NCBI GenBank assembly: GCA_002002485.1
Contig: MQVI01000005.1
Location: 1-64,000 of the forward strand
Origin: Pasteurellaceae bacterium 15-036681
Lineage (GTDB): Bacteria; Pseudomonadota; Gammaproteobacteria; Enterobacterales; Pasteurellaceae
Length of the DNA stretch: 64,000 bases
Reading direction: 5' to 3'
The notes beneath the pieces were generated by a model. The model saw only the letters and a program-made list of their open reading frames with translations. It was not told the DNA's origin and made no database searches. Position 1 is the stretch's first letter, and each line of letters opens with the position of its first letter. Both the position numbers and the translations under genes were made by a program. Below are positions 52,165-60,210 of this stretch, one piece after another.

Positions 52165-53379
52165 TCATCCAACTACATTCGGTAAAATTCCATTCTCAAT
52201 TAAAAATGGCACAATTACGATAAATACCCCTATCACTAATGCAATAAGTAATGATACTTTTCCACCTTTCACTTGATAAGGAAGATTTAAATTCTGCGAG
52301 CGTAATTTCCATACCATTGCAATCGGCAACACTATCGCATAGAAGGCAAACATCTGACCTGCATAACCTAATGCTGCAATAAAACCTTGAGGGTAGAAGA
52401 ATGCAAATAGCATTGGTGGAATGAAAGTTAATAATCCTAATGAAATACGGTTTGATTTAATATTCACACGTTTTAGTAAATCTTCCAAGGTTTCAAATAA
52501 GCCTAATGCTACCCCTAAGAATGAGGTAATTAATGCTAATGCTGAAAAGATTCGAACTGTGGCACCAATAATAGAACTACCTGTAACTTGACGTACAGCT
52601 TCAGCCAATCCATTTAAAGTTGGATCCTTGTCTAAAATCTGTAAGAACTCTGTTTGGCTTAAAACCCCATGTGTTGCTAGCTGCCACAAGATATAAGCCA
52701 CTAACGGAATAAATGTCCCAACTAAGATTGCAATACGTAATCCTTTTACATTACCTTCAAGGTATTTATTCAAACTTGGAATTGAACCATGAAAGCCAAA
52801 AGAAGTGAAAAATACAGGGCTTGCGGAGATAATTAACGCATTTTCAATTGGCATTGCCAGTAAGTTATCTATTGATACTTTTGGTAATAGTAAAAATAAC
52901 ACTAGAATAAATGCGAGAATTTTTGTAGAAAATAGAATACGATTGATTACATCTACACTTGAAGTACCAATCACGATAAAAGCACCAAATACAACGGTAA
53001 ATAATACACCCGCAATTTTAGTTGTTGTTTCTGCGTCAACAATCGTTGGTAGAAAAGCAGCTAATAGCGAACTTCCTCCGGACACATAAGCTGACAATAT
53101 GGCGTAAAGAAAAATGACCAATACAGCAGTAGAAATAATACGGCCGAAAGTCCCATAGTATTTTTCGGCTAGAGTTCCAATTCCAGCATCACTGTCCACT
53201 GTTTGATACAGTTCAACAAAGAGTAATGCACTAAAGCAAAGTAACAGCCATAAGCTTAGTAATAGCGCTAATGTAAAACCAAAGCCTATACCAGCTGAAG
53301 TAAGAGGCATTGCAAGCATGCCTCCGCCGATTGTTGTGCCTGCTACAATTAAGGCACTGCCTAATGTTTTGTTTTTCAT
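52165..53379 (-). CDS. tyrP: aromatic amino acid permease, TyrP-like (second copy)
   Basis: A 404-residue transporter of the HAAAP (Mtr/TnaB/TyrP) family with about eleven membrane helices. The N-terminus MKNKTLGSALIVAGTTIGGGMLAMPLTSAG is diagnostic, with the glycine-rich GTTIGGGML unwound stretch. FTSFGFHGSIPSLNKYLEGNVKGLRIAILVGTFIPLVAYILWQ is the second landmark. It is one of two tandem paralogues. A terminator lies between them, so it has its own expression. Tyrosine is the likely substrate by family; tryptophan is possible. Confidence 0.9.
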   Translation of the reverse strand: MKNKTLGSALIVAGTTIGGGMLAMPLTSAGIGFGFTLALLLSLWLLLCFSALLFVELYQTVDSDAGIGTLAEKYYGTFGRIISTAVLVIFLYAILSAYVSGGSSLLAAFLPTIVDAETTTKIAGVLFTVVFGAFIVIGTSSVDVINRILFSTKILAFILVLFLLLPKVSIDNLLAMPIENALIISASPVFFTSFGFHGSIPSLNKYLEGNVKGLRIAILVGTFIPLVAYILWQLATHGVLSQTEFLQILDKDPTLNGLAEAVRQVTGSSIIGATVRIFSALALITSFLGVALGLFETLEDLLKRVNIKSNRISLGLLTFIPPMLFAFFYPQGFIAALGYAGQMFAFYAIVLPIAMVWKLRSQNLNLPYQVKGGKVSLLIALVIGVFIVIVPFLIENGILPNVVG

Positions 53380-53421
53380 ACAATCACCTGTAAATAAAAT
53401 AGAACGGTTTGATTGTAATAC

Positions 53422-53463
53422 AAAAAAATCGGGATTTCGCCAAAATACAAGGCAAAATCCCGA
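53422..53463 (-). terminator. intrinsic terminator between the tyrP paralogues
   Basis: TCGGGATTTTGCC and GGCGAAATCCCGA (minus strand) pair with one mismatch, then a run of seven T. It stops the first tyrP (53515-54723) from reading into the second. Confidence 0.85.
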
Positions 53464-53514
53464 CTTTATTTTAAATTGTAATTATTATTTTACACTTAGA
53501 TTATAAACTAATCA

Positions 53515-54723
53515 TTAACCTACTACTTTCGGTAATAAACCTGCTTCGATTAAGAAGGGTACATTCATAATTAATAGACCTAATACTAACGCAACTAACA
53601 AACCTAAGTTACCACCGGTAACACGATATGGAAGATCTGGATATTTACGTCTTAGTACCCACGCCATACCGACTGGTAATACTAAGCCGTAGAAGGTAAA
53701 CATTTGACCTGCATAAGTTAATACCCCTAAGAAATCACGGTAGAATAATGCGAATAATAGTGTTGGAACGAATGTTAATAAGCTTAATGTTAAACGGTTT
53801 GCAGTGATGTTTACACGTTTTAATAAGTCATCTAAGCAATCCACTAATGCTAACGATACACCTAAGAATGATGTTACTAACGCTAATGCAGAGAAGATAC
53901 GCACCGCACCACTGATTAATGTGCTACCAGTTGCTTGGAAAGTCGCTTCAACTAAGCCATTTAGTGTCGGATCTTTACGAATAATTTCCACAAATTGCAT
54001 TTGTTCAAATACACCGTGGGTTGCCATTTGCCATAAGATATAAGCTACTAATGGAATTGCTGTACCACCAATAATCGCAATGCGTAAGCGGCGTACATCA
54101 CCATCTAAGTAGTTATTGATACTTGGAATTACTACATGGAAACCAAATGAAGTAAAGAATACTGGGCTTGCAGAAATAATTAAGAAATAATTTAATGGCA
54201 TTGCGCCAAGGTTTTCCATTGTAACTTTTGGTAGCATCATAAATAGTACTAATGTGAATGCAACTAATTTCACAATAAAGAGCAAGCGAGTGAAAGCATC
54301 AACTGCACCTGTCCCAATAGTTACTGCGATTGCTAAAATTACCACGAAGCCAATAATTGCGATAGTTCCTGCATTTTCCCCTGCAAAGGTTAGGAATGGT
54401 TCTAATAGGTTACCACCACCTAATGAATACACCGTTAAAATGGCATACATGAAGATCACTAATGAAAGTGTCGCTAATACACGACCAATCATACCGAAGT
54501 GTTGTTCTGCAAGGCTTGCGATACCTGCATCTGAACGTTCCGCTTTTTGATATACCTCTACAAATAGTAATGCACTATAAGAAAGTAAAGCCCATAAAGC
54601 GAATAAAAGAATTAAAGTATAACCAAAGCCCATCTCTGCGGATGTTAATGGCATTGCTAACATTCCAGCACCAATTGTTGTACCAGCAACGATCAATGCA
54701 CTACCAAATGTTTTGTTTTTCAT
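53515..54723 (-). CDS. tyrP: aromatic amino acid permease, TyrP-like (first copy)
   Basis: A 402-residue HAAAP-family permease, clearly paralogous to the next gene (MKNKTFGSALIVAGTTIGAGMLAMPLTSAE, HVVIPSINNYLDGDVRRLRIAIIGGTAIPLVAYILWQ). It lies directly upstream in the same direction, so the pair looks like a tandem duplication that has since diverged. Its promoter region holds a possible TyrR box (54779-54796). Substrate is tyrosine by family resemblance; splitting of substrates between the two copies is possible. Confidence 0.9.
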   Translation of the reverse strand: MKNKTFGSALIVAGTTIGAGMLAMPLTSAEMGFGYTLILLFALWALLSYSALLFVEVYQKAERSDAGIASLAEQHFGMIGRVLATLSLVIFMYAILTVYSLGGGNLLEPFLTFAGENAGTIAIIGFVVILAIAVTIGTGAVDAFTRLLFIVKLVAFTLVLFMMLPKVTMENLGAMPLNYFLIISASPVFFTSFGFHVVIPSINNYLDGDVRRLRIAIIGGTAIPLVAYILWQMATHGVFEQMQFVEIIRKDPTLNGLVEATFQATGSTLISGAVRIFSALALVTSFLGVSLALVDCLDDLLKRVNITANRLTLSLLTFVPTLLFALFYRDFLGVLTYAGQMFTFYGLVLPVGMAWVLRRKYPDLPYRVTGGNLGLLVALVLGLLIMNVPFLIEAGLLPKVVG

Positions 54724-54754
54724 ATAAAAGACCTCTATCTAAATAAGATGGCGC

Positions 54755-54796
54755 ATTCTAACAGAATAAAAATCAAAATGTATAATTATTTTTACA
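54755..54796 (-). promoter_or_regulatory. tyrP promoter with possible TyrR box
   Basis: On the minus strand TGTAAA, six bases, TATACA (54779-54796) matches 11 of 12 conserved positions of the TyrR box TGTAAA-N6-TTTACA. It overlaps a weak -35 TACATT (54777-54782), 16 bases from -10 TAGAAT (54755-54760). Confidence 0.45.
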
Positions 54797-54883
54797 TTGT
54801 AATAAAAAAAGTACAAAATAAATCCATAATATTGTTAGTTTGTATATTCTTTAATTGGTTAGAGCTGTTTATTAAATAAAAAA

Positions 54884-54907
54884 GGGAAAGTTTATTAAAA
54901 CTTTCCC
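54884..54907 (-). terminator. intrinsic terminator after dacB
   Basis: Perfect arms GGGAAAGTTT and AAACTTTCCC around a 4-base loop, followed by TTTTTTATTT on the minus strand. Confidence 0.85.
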
Positions 54908-54942
54908 ACGTTTGGATGCGCTTTAAAATGGATCAGCGAATA

Positions 54943-56382
54943 TTATTGCTCTTCATATAAAGCCATATAGAGGCTATTCTCAAATTGATTTAATGGTGCT
55001 CGTTTGGTTTTACTTTCCAGCTCTCCAGTCGAGTAACCACTAATAAATTGTACAAATGCAATACGTTCTCCTTTTGCATTTTTCATAAAGCCAGCTAAAT
55101 TATAAACACCTTTAAGCGCACCAGTTTTCGCAATAATATTTTTCGCTAATGGTTCTTTTGTAATAGAGCCTCGCCCTGAAATAGTGCCATCTACACCGGC
55201 AATTGGAAATGTATCCAAAAGGTGTAAAGACTCTTCATTCTTAGCAATAACTTCAAGCGCATTCAGCATAGTTTGTGCATTAACTTGATTATGGCGAGAT
55301 AGACCCGAACCATCGACAATCACACTATTTGTAAAATCAACACCCACTTTGCTTTTTAAGACAGTTCGTATTGTTTGGCTTGCTAATGGAAAAGAGGCTG
55401 CACGGTTATGGTAGCGATTTGCAATTGTTCTGAATAAACTATCAGCAATTTGGTTATCTGATTTTTTCATCATTTTCTTGAGTAAATCAGCTAAATAGGC
55501 AGAGTAGTGCTCTGCTAATATTTTTCCATCCTGTGGTTTGGTCGCAACAGTAATTTGTCCTTTAAGCTCAATGCCTACTTTGGATAAATTATTGGCAATT
55601 ATTTTTGCGCCATAGTTAGTTGGATCTTGAATTGCAAAACTCAACCCAAAAGGTTTATCTTGGCGAGCTAAACAGCCTTTTATATGGTAGTAATTATCGT
55701 GACTGACTTCTGCATCCAATTGGCAATAACCTGCTTCATCTTTATCTGTAATATAGGCTGAACTTACAACTTCTACAGGATAAACAGAAGGTGTTTCTAC
55801 ACTAACTAACTCCCCCACTTTTTTGTTGGCATCTAAATTAGAATAGAAACAGTTATGATCGATATTTACCGCAGCAGGTGGGGCACTAAAACAGATGGTT
55901 AAATCATTCCAAACCCAGCCAGAGGCTTTATCGTGACTAGCAAACACAGACGTATCTATTATCAGATTACCGTTAATTTGATTAATCCCTTGCTGTTTCA
56001 ATTGGGAAATTAATTGGCTTAACTGACCGCTTGTAAGAGTAGGATCGCCAGTAAATTTTGCAATTAAATCTCCATTTAAAACATTATCTTTTACTTCACC
56101 ATTGGCTAAGAGAGCTGTTTGGAAGCGGAAATCTTCTGGTAACACAAGTTTAGCAGCTAATGCGGTAAATACTTTCTGCGTGCTTGCTGGTAGCATAAAT
56201 TCTTGACTACGATAATCGGCAATGATTTGATTTGTGTCGAGATTTTTAGCGATGACACTGACGGAAGTTCCAGTTGGTAAATTAGGAAGATACATGCTTA
56301 TGTCTATGTTGGCGTGTGAAGAAAAAGTAAAGAATAAACTGCAAAAAAGAGTGGTTTTAGTTTGTTTTATTAAGTTTTGCAT
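54943..56382 (-). CDS. dacB: D-alanyl-D-alanine carboxypeptidase/endopeptidase (PBP4)
   Basis: A 479-residue periplasmic peptidase S13. A signal peptide ends near SSHA. The three active-site motifs of penicillin-binding proteins are visible: SxxK in PASTQKVF, SxN in KKSDNQIADSLF and KTG in IAKTGALKGV. The long insertion between the first two motifs is typical of class C type 4 PBPs. It trims stem peptides and hydrolyses cross-links. A USS core is near 56028. It is divergent from greA. Confidence 0.95.
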   Translation of the reverse strand: MQNLIKQTKTTLFCSLFFTFSSHANIDISMYLPNLPTGTSVSVIAKNLDTNQIIADYRSQEFMLPASTQKVFTALAAKLVLPEDFRFQTALLANGEVKDNVLNGDLIAKFTGDPTLTSGQLSQLISQLKQQGINQINGNLIIDTSVFASHDKASGWVWNDLTICFSAPPAAVNIDHNCFYSNLDANKKVGELVSVETPSVYPVEVVSSAYITDKDEAGYCQLDAEVSHDNYYHIKGCLARQDKPFGLSFAIQDPTNYGAKIIANNLSKVGIELKGQITVATKPQDGKILAEHYSAYLADLLKKMMKKSDNQIADSLFRTIANRYHNRAASFPLASQTIRTVLKSKVGVDFTNSVIVDGSGLSRHNQVNAQTMLNALEVIAKNEESLHLLDTFPIAGVDGTISGRGSITKEPLAKNIIAKTGALKGVYNLAGFMKNAKGERIAFVQFISGYSTGELESKTKRAPLNQFENSLYMALYEEQ

Positions 56383-56459
56383 ATTTGTTTAGGTTGCTAT
56401 TTTGTCAAAGAAAATGAATAATACGCCTTTCAAAATTATTCGTAAACTAAAAGGTAACT

Positions 56460-56936
56460 ATGAAACAAATTCCAATGACTGTGCGTGGTGCTGAAAAACT
56501 GCGCGAAGAATTAGATTTTTTAAAAAATGTGCGTCGCCCAGAAATTATTAAATCCATTGCAGAAGCACGTGAACACGGTGATTTAAAAGAAAATGCAGAA
56601 TATCACGCAGCTCGTGAACAACAAGGTTTCTGTGAAGGTCGCATTCAAGAGATTGAAGGTAAATTAGGTAATGCACAAATCATTGACGTTACAAAAATGC
56701 CAAATCATGGAAAAGTGATTTTCGGTGCGACAGTAACATTAATGAATGTCGATACTGAAGAAGAAGTAACTTATCGTATTGTAGGTGATGATGAAGCAAA
56801 TATTAAAGAAGGCTTAATTTCAGTTAATTCACCGATTGCGCGTGGTTTAGTGGGTAAAGATGTTGATGACAGTGTCACGATTACAACACCGGGAGGTAAA
56901 GTAGAATTTGATATTGTGGATGTTGAATATCTATAA
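56460..56936 (+). CDS. greA: transcription elongation factor GreA
   Basis: A 158-residue GreA. The N-terminal coiled-coil finger is [57 protein letters not shown], whose tip acidic residues (GDLKENAEY) enter the RNA polymerase channel. The C-terminal domain binds the polymerase. It rescues backtracked complexes. AAAAGG precedes the ATG. The dacB/greA divergent pair is common in gamma-proteobacteria. Confidence 0.97.
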   Translation: MKQIPMTVRGAEKLREELDFLKNVRRPEIIKSIAEAREHGDLKENAEYHAAREQQGFCEGRIQEIEGKLGNAQIIDVTKMPNHGKVIFGATVTLMNVDTEEEVTYRIVGDDEANIKEGLISVNSPIARGLVGKDVDDSVTITTPGGKVEFDIVDVEYL

Positions 56937-56963
56937 GATTTTGCCGTTTAGCACTAAAATCTT

Positions 56964-56996
56964 AAACCTCTAGACTAAAATCTAGGGGTTTTTTTA
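56964..56996 (+). terminator. intrinsic terminator after greA
   Basis: Arms AAACCTCTAGA and TCTAGGGGTTT (one G-U) around CTAAAA, followed by a T-run. Confidence 0.88.
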
Positions 56997-57122
56997 TGAA
57001 AAATTTTGCTATTTTTAAAATTTCCCTTGCATTTCACTTAAAGATGGATTAACTTGCAATTACCGTACTAGTTTAATAGTTCAAAAATACAAGATTATAT
57101 AATTCTAACTAAGGATGCCATT

Positions 57123-58082
57123 ATGAAATTTAGCAAAACACTTCTTTTTACTGCATTAAGCGCATTAGCATTAAACACTTTCGCACAAGATAAAATCCAC
57201 AATGTTGCAATCACAGCTATAGTAGAACACCCAGCACTAGATACAATTCGTCAAGGCGTGATTGAAGAATTAGCACGCGAAGGCTTTGTTGAAGGCAAAA
57301 ATATCAAAATTGATTTCCAATCAGCACAAGGCAGTACTGCAACTGCAGCACAGATTGCTCGTAAATTTGTAGGCGATAAAGCAGATATTATCATTCCTAT
57401 TACTACACCAAGTGCACAGCCAGTTGTAGCTGCAACACGTAGTATTCCAATTGTGTTCTCTGGAGTAACCGATCCTGTTTCTGCAAAATTAGTGAAATCT
57501 TGGGAGTCAACCAGTACAAATGTAACAGGTATTTCAGATCATAAAGCAATTGAGCCACAATTAGAGTTGATTAAAACATTAGTCCCTTCATTGAAATCGT
57601 TAGGTTTCGTATATAGTGCAGGTGAAGTGAATTCAACCATTGTATTAGAAGAGCTACAAGCGGTGGCTAAGAAAGAAAATATTACTATTGTGCCAGTTGC
57701 TGTTCAGCGCAGTGCGGATATTGGTACGGCAGCACGTAGTTTGAATGGTAAAGTTCAAGCTATCTATATTACAGAAGATAATGGCGTAGTTTCTGCTTAT
57801 GAAGCATTACATAAAGCAGCGCTAGAGGGTAAGATCCCTGTGATCGCAGCCGATCGTGATACTGTGAAACGTGGTGCATTAGCTGCTTATGCAGTAAATC
57901 AATATGATATTGGTGCAGAAACAGGTAAGATCGCAGCACGCGTATTGCGTGGTGAAAAAGCCGGCTCTATTGCGACTCACGCAGTAAGTAAAATGGAGCT
58001 TTCAATTAACCAACAAACTGCAAAAGAGTTAGGAGTTACAGTACCTGAGTCTGTAGCTAAAGAAGCGAAAGAAACATTTTAA
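57123..58082 (+). CDS. ABC-transporter substrate-binding protein (DUF534/TrpX-like), no permease nearby
   Basis: A 319-residue periplasmic binding protein with a signal peptide (MKFSKTLLFTALSALALNTFA). The type 1 periplasmic-binding fold is of the ABC-sub-bind/DUF534 family: VAITAIVEHPALDTIRQGVIEEL, IIPITTPSAQPVVAATRSIPIVFSGVTDPV and GVVSAYEALHKAALEGKIPVIAADRDTVKRGALAAYAVNQYDIG are recognisable. In other bacteria this family can bind aromatic amino acids (TrpX), but the ligand is not fixed. Normally a permease and ATPase follow. Here the next gene is convergent ispA, so this is a solitary gene. A USS core is near 57657. Confidence 0.85.
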   Translation: MKFSKTLLFTALSALALNTFAQDKIHNVAITAIVEHPALDTIRQGVIEELAREGFVEGKNIKIDFQSAQGSTATAAQIARKFVGDKADIIIPITTPSAQPVVAATRSIPIVFSGVTDPVSAKLVKSWESTSTNVTGISDHKAIEPQLELIKTLVPSLKSLGFVYSAGEVNSTIVLEELQAVAKKENITIVPVAVQRSADIGTAARSLNGKVQAIYITEDNGVVSAYEALHKAALEGKIPVIAADRDTVKRGALAAYAVNQYDIGAETGKIAARVLRGEKAGSIATHAVSKMELSINQQTAKELGVTVPESVAKEAKETF

Positions 58083-58126
58083 TAGGGTGTGGAAGAGCGG
58101 AGGATCTGCTCTTTATATTAAGAATC

Positions 58127-58184
58127 ACAAGCGGTCAGTTTTCCTTTTCAATTTGCAAAAGAGTAGGAAAATCTGACCGCTTGT
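58127..58184. terminator. terminator made of two inverted uptake signals
   Basis: ACAAGCGGTCAG (58127-58138) pairs with CTGACCGCTTGT (58173-58184), and the inner TTTTCC and GGAAAA extend the stem. It lies between the convergent ABC gene and ispA. A smaller hairpin AAGAGC/GCTCTT sits at 58093-58113. Confidence 0.75.
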
Positions 58185-58199
58185 TATTTGGATTTACGA

Positions 58200-59093
58200 T
58201 TAACTTTCCCTATTCACAATAAAGTCCGCAAGTTCTTCTAGTACGGTTGTATCAAATGGAATTTGCTCAAGTGCATTAATTGCGGTTTGGTAGAGATCTT
58301 GCGCTTTTTGTTGAGCAGCTTCTAACCCTAATAGTTTAGGATAGGTACTTTTATTTAAAGCTTCGTCAGCACCAACCGTTTTACCAATTTTTTCACTATT
58401 ACCAATCACATCTAATATATCGTCTTGCACTTGGAAAGCAAGCCCGATTGCCTCAGCATATTGAACTAGATGCTGTTCTAGCTGTTTATCATCGGCATAT
58501 TCAGAGAGATTAAAGCCCATGATCACCGAAGCAAGAATTAATGCACCTGTTTTATGGCGGTGGATTAGCTCTAATTCCTCAAGTGAAACCGCTTTATTTT
58601 CTGATTGAAGATCAATTGCTTGACCCACACACATACCACGAGCGCCAGCAGACTTGGCTAACCATTGGATTTGTGCAATTTTTTGATTTGCGCTGAGCGT
58701 TGGATCATTACTTAATAATTCAAACGCAAAAGTCTGTAATGAATCACCTGCAAGAATAGCCGTTGCCTCATCGAAAGCAATATGGCAAGTAGGTTTGCCT
58801 CGACGCAATTTGTCATCATCCATAGCAGGCAAATCATCATGTACTAATGAATAGGCATGAATTGCTTCCATTGCTGCAGCAGAGTGATCGAGTTTTTCTA
58901 ATGGTACACCTAACATCCTTCCGGTTGCATAAATTAGGAAAGGGCGCACTCGTTTACCGCCAAGCAATACCGCATAAGACATCGCCTCAATTAAATCTTG
59001 ATTATAGCGAGGGTAGCTAGTGAGCTGTTGGCTAAGAAAATTATTTACACGTTGCTGAGCTTGTGAGAGATCTGCGGTTAATTGGTAGCTCAT
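58200..59093 (-). CDS. ispA: farnesyl diphosphate synthase
   Basis: A 297-residue trans-prenyltransferase. The first aspartate-rich motif is in LVHDDLPAMDDDKLRRGKPT and the second is in VQDDILDVIG. MSYAVLLGGKRVRPFLIYATG is the family start of the catalytic region. It makes farnesyl diphosphate, for undecaprenyl and quinone chains. xseB lies 1 base upstream, the usual xseB-ispA order; dxs, often next, is not here. Confidence 0.96.
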   Translation of the reverse strand: MSYQLTADLSQAQQRVNNFLSQQLTSYPRYNQDLIEAMSYAVLLGGKRVRPFLIYATGRMLGVPLEKLDHSAAAMEAIHAYSLVHDDLPAMDDDKLRRGKPTCHIAFDEATAILAGDSLQTFAFELLSNDPTLSANQKIAQIQWLAKSAGARGMCVGQAIDLQSENKAVSLEELELIHRHKTGALILASVIMGFNLSEYADDKQLEQHLVQYAEAIGLAFQVQDDILDVIGNSEKIGKTVGADEALNKSTYPKLLGLEAAQQKAQDLYQTAINALEQIPFDTTVLEELADFIVNRES

Positions 59094-59094
59094 T

Positions 59095-59316
59095 TTAGTA
59101 ATCCGTTAATTCTGCATTTTCGTCTTTTTGTAATAAAATTTGAATACGTTGTTCAGCTTTAGCTAAGCGTTCTTGTCCTTGCTGAACAAGTTTGATCGCA
59201 CTTTCAAACTCTGTCAATGCTTCCTCTAGGGGAAGATCGCCAGTTTCTAATTTTGTGACGATTTCTTCTAATTCTTTTAATGTTGTTTCAAAATCTTGTG
59301 TTGGTTTCTTCACCAT
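59095..59316 (-). CDS. xseB: exonuclease VII small subunit
   Basis: A 73-residue helical protein with [50 protein letters not shown], the typical XseB pattern. It assembles with XseA (not in this window) to form a single-strand-specific exonuclease. Its stop and the ispA start are almost touching, so they are co-expressed. AGGAG lies before the ATG. Confidence 0.95.
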   Translation of the reverse strand: MVKKPTQDFETTLKELEEIVTKLETGDLPLEEALTEFESAIKLVQQGQERLAKAEQRIQILLQKDENAELTDY

Positions 59317-59412
59317 ATAGAACTCCTCTGTAAATGGCTGAACATTTTACTTTATCCACATACAAATGTAGATCATTTTCTGCTATTGTTGCATTTTTTA
59401 AAGGAGAGTTTA

Positions 59413-60201
59413 ATGAAAATTACCCAATTGAATTTATATCCAATTAAATCAACACAAGTTTATCGAGTAAACCAAGCGCTTGTTAATTTACAAGGGTTGA
59501 ATTTTGACCGAGAATTTATGCTGACAGAGCCAGATGGCACTTTTATCACTGCACGTAAAGATAAAGCGCTTTACCAGCTTGCAGCATTTCCAGTCACTAA
59601 TGGGATCGTGATTGTTCATGATAATGGTGAGCAATATGTAGTGCGTTATACAGATTTTGAAAAATTAGAATCAAGCGAAGTGTGGGGAACATATTTTGAT
59701 TCTTTTGTCGCAAAAGATGAAGTAAATCAATGGCTAAGTCAATTTTTTGGAAGAACTGTGCAGTTGCGCTGGCTTGGTGAACAGAGCCAACGTAATGTTA
59801 AAGATTTTGAGCATAATCCAATGAGTTTTGGTGATAGTAATCCGCTATTATTGGTTTCAGAAAAATCATTACAGCAAGTTCAAAAATGGGCTCCGGTTCC
59901 GATTAGTATGGAACAATTCCGTGGAAATATCGTCATAGATGGTGCTGAACCATTTGAGGAAGAAAAATGGCAACAAATCCGGATCGGACAAGTTAAATTT
60001 ACTGTGGCGCAGAGTTGCACGCGCTGTATTTTAATTACGCGAAATTTAGAAACATTAGAGTTAGATCCACAAGCTGAGCCGCTTAGAACTCTCAAACAGC
60101 AACATACCAACGAGCAAGGAAAACCAATTTTTGGTATCCATTTAGTCCCAGAAAATAGTGGGATTATTCGTGTTGGTGATTCAATTAACATCTTAAAGTA
60201 A
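59413..60201 (+). CDS. MOSC-domain protein, YcbX-like without ferredoxin domain
   Basis: A 262-residue protein with an N-terminal MOSC beta-barrel (ITQLNLYPIKSTQVYRVNQALVNLQGLNFDREFMLTEPDGTF) and a MOSC domain holding the conserved Cys in VAQSCTRCILITRN. E. coli YcbX (about 369 residues) has the same front but adds a C-terminal 2Fe-2S ferredoxin that this protein lacks. YcbX-type proteins use molybdenum cofactor to reduce N-hydroxylated bases. AAGGAGAG precedes the ATG at 59413; a 39-codon extension upstream is rejected. It is followed after 9 bases by the membrane sulfatase-like gene. Confidence 0.85.
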   Translation: MKITQLNLYPIKSTQVYRVNQALVNLQGLNFDREFMLTEPDGTFITARKDKALYQLAAFPVTNGIVIVHDNGEQYVVRYTDFEKLESSEVWGTYFDSFVAKDEVNQWLSQFFGRTVQLRWLGEQSQRNVKDFEHNPMSFGDSNPLLLVSEKSLQQVQKWAPVPISMEQFRGNIVIDGAEPFEEEKWQQIRIGQVKFTVAQSCTRCILITRNLETLELDPQAEPLRTLKQQHTNEQGKPIFGIHLVPENSGIIRVGDSINILK

Positions 60202-60210
60202 GGTTTGTCT

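Noticed and set aside
53389-53410. Second TyrR box before the second tyrP
   Set aside because: Only the left half TGTAAA is present; the right half does not match.
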